From: Sphagnum compactum
Taxonomy: Eukaryota; Bryophyta; Sphagnopsida; Sphagnales
Reading direction: 5' to 3'
DNA: 64,000 nt
Assembly: GCA_965153455.1 (NCBI GenBank)
Contig: OZ234501.1
Span: 8,804,001 to 8,868,000, forward strand
Below are positions 60,015 to 64,000 of the stretch, one piece after another (position 1 is the stretch's first letter; every line of letters starts with the position of its first letter). The translations under genes were made by a program, and so were the position numbers. The notes below the pieces were generated by a model, which worked only from the letters and a program-made list of their open reading frames with translations, ran no database searches and was not told where the DNA came from.

Positions 60015-62994
60015 TTCACTCTAATTTTTCCTGACATGTACAAAAGTGAGCCACATTGACGGACACCTTAGAAACAAATTCTGGTGTTGACTCCAAAGTC
60101 GATTTGATTATTTCTGTACAATCGATGCTTCCCATGAAGAAAGCTATGCTATCTGTGAAATCCCTAAAAAAGGAAGAGGGGGAAAATGTTTGTCTGGTTT
60201 TGAACTGTTCAGAGTATGTTTCCAATGCCACCTTGTGAGTGCTGTTGTGCCAAATGCTTAAACAGGTTTCAAAAGTTGTGTTGCAATTCATGCTAGCTAT
60301 CCCAGGACTGTACTACTGGTGCATTTTACAAACCTGGAGTCTTAGAATAGTGAACAAGCTTACAAGTAGTAATGTGATTACTTGGTTTCCTAGAATCAGT
60401 AGAATAGTTGCTGCACCCTCTCCTCCCTTTCTTCTTGAGTTCTGTCTAAGGTAAGGGAGAGAAATTTAGCTTAACCTCGGCTATGTTTTGGTCCTGATCT
60501 CTCTGGAGTCTTCAACTTCGAATTTTGGTTTGGATTCAGGTCGTGGAAGGTATCTCTGTCAAGTCTAACAATTTGCCTTTGAACTCCTCAGGGTAGGTGT
60601 GAAAATCTTGTATTTAAGTTTGGTGAATCTTCCACTTGATATCTTGATTTGTTGTTTGTTCAAGGAGTTTAGATGTTGTGTGTTCAAAATCAGTACCCCA
60701 AAGAGGTAAGGGGCTTTCTGCTTCCAGTTTTAGAATATACAAGTGAATCCAGATGTGCTTTAAGGGAATGGGATCATCATGATGCTTGCTTGTGTGTGTG
60801 ATGTTAGTCCAGGTTCACTTCAGGTCTTGTTGCATGTACTTACTTTATGGTGAATTACTATCTGCGAGTCAAAGCATTTGGGCTAGGAACTGGACGAACC
60901 CAGAAAAACTATCTCACAGAAAAGAGTCATATCAGTGCCAAGGAGTCTGATAAGTATCTCAGAAAGTCATTACTCAACATACAGCTGAACTCATAGTTGA
61001 TGGCTTTGGTGAGGGACAGATTGCAATGACAGAGAAAATGGTAATCTGCCGCTTTTTTGTGCTGTCCCTCATTTGCTATCTAGGTGAGCGTAAATGAGTG
61101 AAGGCTTATCTTGTTGCCCACAATGAGGCACAGTGTTAGAGAAGAGACCCATTCAGTTTTACATAGGTACACCATATCTCACACTGACGGAAAGTGAATT
61201 GTAGGTAGGAAAATTCTCACCCAATGCTCCTGCCTTCACAAGCATGTGAGGTCCTTTTTCTGTTCAGCATTGGGAAGGCTCCATTCGTTACAGTAGTAAA
61301 TAAGACCAGAAACTAGAGGTTCTGTTTCTGTTCAGCCATGGAATGAGCCTTGCAAGGTTGCTGTGATAAACCAGGTTAGAAACTAAAGATCTATGCTTGA
61401 AGTTCTCACAGTTTGCATAGGAAGAGGAGAAAAATAGTGTTTGGTCCTGTTCCTGATAAATTGCTGGCCAAATTTTTTTCAGACTTTTCTGGCCCCAAAA
61501 AACAACACATTGATAACCTCCTTGTGGGTGTTATCTTCTGTTACACCTACACTTTGTATGCCACTTGCCTGCCCAGTTACCATTGTGCTGTTTTTAATTT
61601 TTGGTCAGTTGTCAAAGACCAGAACACTGCAAAACTTGGACAAAGGCAAATGCTGGAGGCAATACTAGATGTCTACTTACATCATGTATTCTGCATCTCT
61701 GCATTGTCTGCTGACAGCTCCAGGAATTTCAACACTGATTAGAAGCTGTGGTGAAGATCTGTGGCAAAGGGGTCACTGGGAGAAAACTGAGAGGATCACC
61801 TGAAGTATACTTTTCGTCATGATCTCATAACAAGGCAATGTGTGCAAAAACTGGAGGATGAGTAAGGTCCTAAAGTTCTGAAGGGAGCCAGTGAATGTCT
61901 AGGTTGCAGCTAAAAATATCTTCAGACGTTCACCCACCACTTCTATAGGTACACCAGCCACTTTTCTCTTCCCATGTATTCTGCCTGGTTGCAGAATTGT
62001 TCCACGAAGACTTCAGAAGGCATGAAAATTGCTGTGCCCATAGTCTCATTTTGTCGCTGAAGCCCAGTTGAAAAGGTAATGTTAGTGGAAGTGGTTGGAC
62101 CTGTATCTGTCGAAATGCTTTTTCACAGCTAGCACTTCACCATATATACATCTATACTTTCTAAAGTATAGGTGATTGTGAGCATGAATTCTTCTTCATA
62201 CTGTCTCTGCATTTGATTGAAGTGATGCAAATAAGTTGAGAGGTACAGAGGATGTGGTTATCCTGACCAGAGTGGGGATACATAGTGAAATAATTTCCAC
62301 CTCTGATTTTTTCTTTCCCACAAAATATGGCAAATTTTAGTCATGCACCGAAATGTAAATATGTTTTTGGAATATCTGAAGTAAAACCATTCCCAAACTT
62401 GCCAATGCAACAAAAACAAACTTCCTCTATAACACTCATCATATTCATGTTTACACCGATCTCATTAATGTTTAGAATCATTAATCATGATTTTTCTGAT
62501 CAATTCAGCAGTTGTACATTTTGGTGCAATTAGGACCAGAAAGGCACAAATCTATAAGATTAGAGAAAGCACTTTGAAGGTAACTATTGTGTCAATTTCG
62601 GCAAAATCAAACCTCACATGATAAGAATGAGTATGGTCAGAACCTCATGTTTGCCACTCACAGAATTTCACACTGTCAAATTCAAAAGAGCACATATCTC
62701 AAAATTGACAAGTAGAAGAAACCACCAACTGAGAGTAAAAGACTTCAAAAGTCCTTAAGCCACAACTGCCGTGCAGACCGCAGTGCCAACAAATGCACTG
62801 CCACCCAGAAGCAATAATTTGGATCCAGATTACATTGAGGAAAAAAATATCAGGCCCTTTCCTCATGCCTGCGCCCCTGTGTAAAACACATTGCAGAGGA
62901 AATTTTGCTACACAGAAGAGTACAATGTTCTGTTTGAAGTGTTAGGTAAAGGCCCCAGAGCAGAGCTTTTTAAAGGATTTTTCTATGCAGCCTA
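60010..62994. other. unassigned, moderately GC sequence
   Basis: Composition is more balanced than the intergenic AT-rich blocks and resembles transcribed non-coding or untranslated sequence. Frames at 60056-60238 and 61413-61742 have no recognisable motifs. A long non-coding transcript or UTR of a neighbouring gene is possible. Confidence 0.3.
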
Positions 62995-63085
62995 AGTGGC
63001 GATCATCCATAGGAAGATGTAGAAACGTGGCGATCTTCAATTGGAACATTTAGCCAAATCTGGTTGTAATGCTCACCCTTTTTTT
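62995..63085. repeat. fragment of the dispersed repeat family
   Basis: Contains gtggcgatcatccatagga, then gtggcgatctt, then aacatttagccaaatctgg, resembling 27.50-27.55 and 28.26-28.30 kb. Confidence 0.45.
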
Positions 63086-64000
63086 AATGTCTATCCTCAT
63101 TCTTTTCTCCTTAAGAGTGGAAGGGATCTTACACATATAAGCATGCATAATTTCCCTTGATACCCAGCAAATATCATGAGTATTTAATTTTATTTTATTT
63201 TCCCCCATAACACTTTATGTTAGGTACAGACCCCCTCCTCCCGGGGTCGTACCTGACACATAAAGGAACTTGAAGAATTTTGCTAGTGTATGTGATAGGC
63301 ACCTTATATATCCATCAATATCCCCTCTTGGAAAAGAAGAGGGATCTTGTGCTTACCCCCTCCCCCACTCTACCTCACAAAATCCCAGGCTTCAATTTCC
63401 AAAATCCCTCACAAAATTCTTGTGCTGTCTAATGGGACTTGCAAACACACTAGAATTTTCTGCCCAGTGCTTTACATGGAGTACAAATGTTATGTTCAAA
63501 ATCTGTGATAGAACGAAAGAAAATGCAGCAATAATTTGTGGAATCCCAAGTTTAGGTTTTGTCTTTCAAGTGTAGGGTAAAAAGCCCTGGGTCGAGGGCA
63601 TTACCGGACGTTAAGACCTGCCAAAATTCAGTGGAGAAACTTGGGCGAAACAGGAAGGAGGGGGGCGGGGGGTGCAATATGAAAAACGAAATGCCCTGGA
63701 CGGAAAAATATGCTTTATAAAGTTGCCTCCAGATACACTGCAAAATTTCTGGCAGGTCATTATGGATCGAAAACCAGCAAGTCGTTCGGTTATGGGCTTG
63801 TCGGATACAAGAGCGATGGGCGGGGTTAGGAAGGTGCCAGGTGTGTGGGTCTTTTCACAATTTTAGATTCATCCAAGCTTTTTCGTTTGTATACCGTATT
63901 CTTCGAGCAAGTACCCTTCCTTGTGAAAGAAATCACCGGCGGTGTGTGGCGTCGACACGATGCTTCCGGAACCGCGCCCTTCATCTTTCTTTGGTAGAAG
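63086..64000. other. unassigned right end, GC rising
   Basis: GC and CpG content rise after about 63.58 kb, and the last 150 bases contain caccggcggtgtgtggcgtc, like the promoter-proximal or leader region of a gene starting beyond the window. No coding exon can be assigned. Confidence 0.3.

Noticed and set aside
61413-61742. 109-codon open frame
   Set aside because: Isolated, no domain, ATG in poor context; more likely untranslated or intergenic sequence.

Overview
The window looks like nuclear DNA of a land plant. It is AT-rich and repeat-dense, has GT-AG introns, carries a eukaryotic tRNA-His gene, plant germin-like proteins and a plant Golgi methyltransferase of the DUF248 (PMT) family, and contains copies of the plant telomere motif TTTAGGG inside repeats. 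Introns are short (95 to 533 bp in the models below). I cannot fix the species from sequence alone; a non-seed plant seems plausible.

Layout. 0.5-1.3 kb: relic of a Ty3/gypsy pol gene. 5.3-6.3 kb: an array of near-perfect DNA hairpins directly upstream of a J-domain ORF that has lost its HPD motif and has no ATG in frame. 7.8-25.1 kb: a large imperfect inverted duplication. Its inner arms carry two convergent intronless germin-like genes (GLP1 +, GLP2 -) that encode identical 228-residue proteins; its outer arms are arrays of complex tandem repeats. The right arm is longer because of two insertions. 25.3-26.9 kb (-): a three-exon C2H2 zinc-finger gene whose phases join perfectly but which has one internal TGA; a second hairpin array lies just upstream of it. 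28.9-31.1 kb: a third germin-like gene (GLP3 +) whose downstream flank matches that of GLP1, is interrupted by about 6.4 kb of unrelated AT-rich DNA, and resumes at 37.5-38.97 kb. 38.97-39.6 kb (-): a GC-rich BTB/POZ pseudogene fragment with one frameshift and one nonsense codon.

46.6-50.2 kb: a complete eight-exon PMT-type methyltransferase gene, the best intact multi-exon gene here, with 732 codons. 52.4-52.7 kb: a 51-bp minisatellite. 58.9 kb: a tRNA-His(GUG). The remaining stretches are AT-rich or unassigned.

The genes do not form a pathway. The germin-like proteins are predicted secreted cupins and the PMT protein is a predicted Golgi membrane enzyme of wall-polysaccharide methylation, so both have cell-wall roles, but there is no sign of co-regulation. 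The main story is structural: gene-family growth by inverted and direct duplication, sequence homogenisation, and decay of neighbouring genes. Repeat boundaries and identity levels were judged by eye and are approximate.
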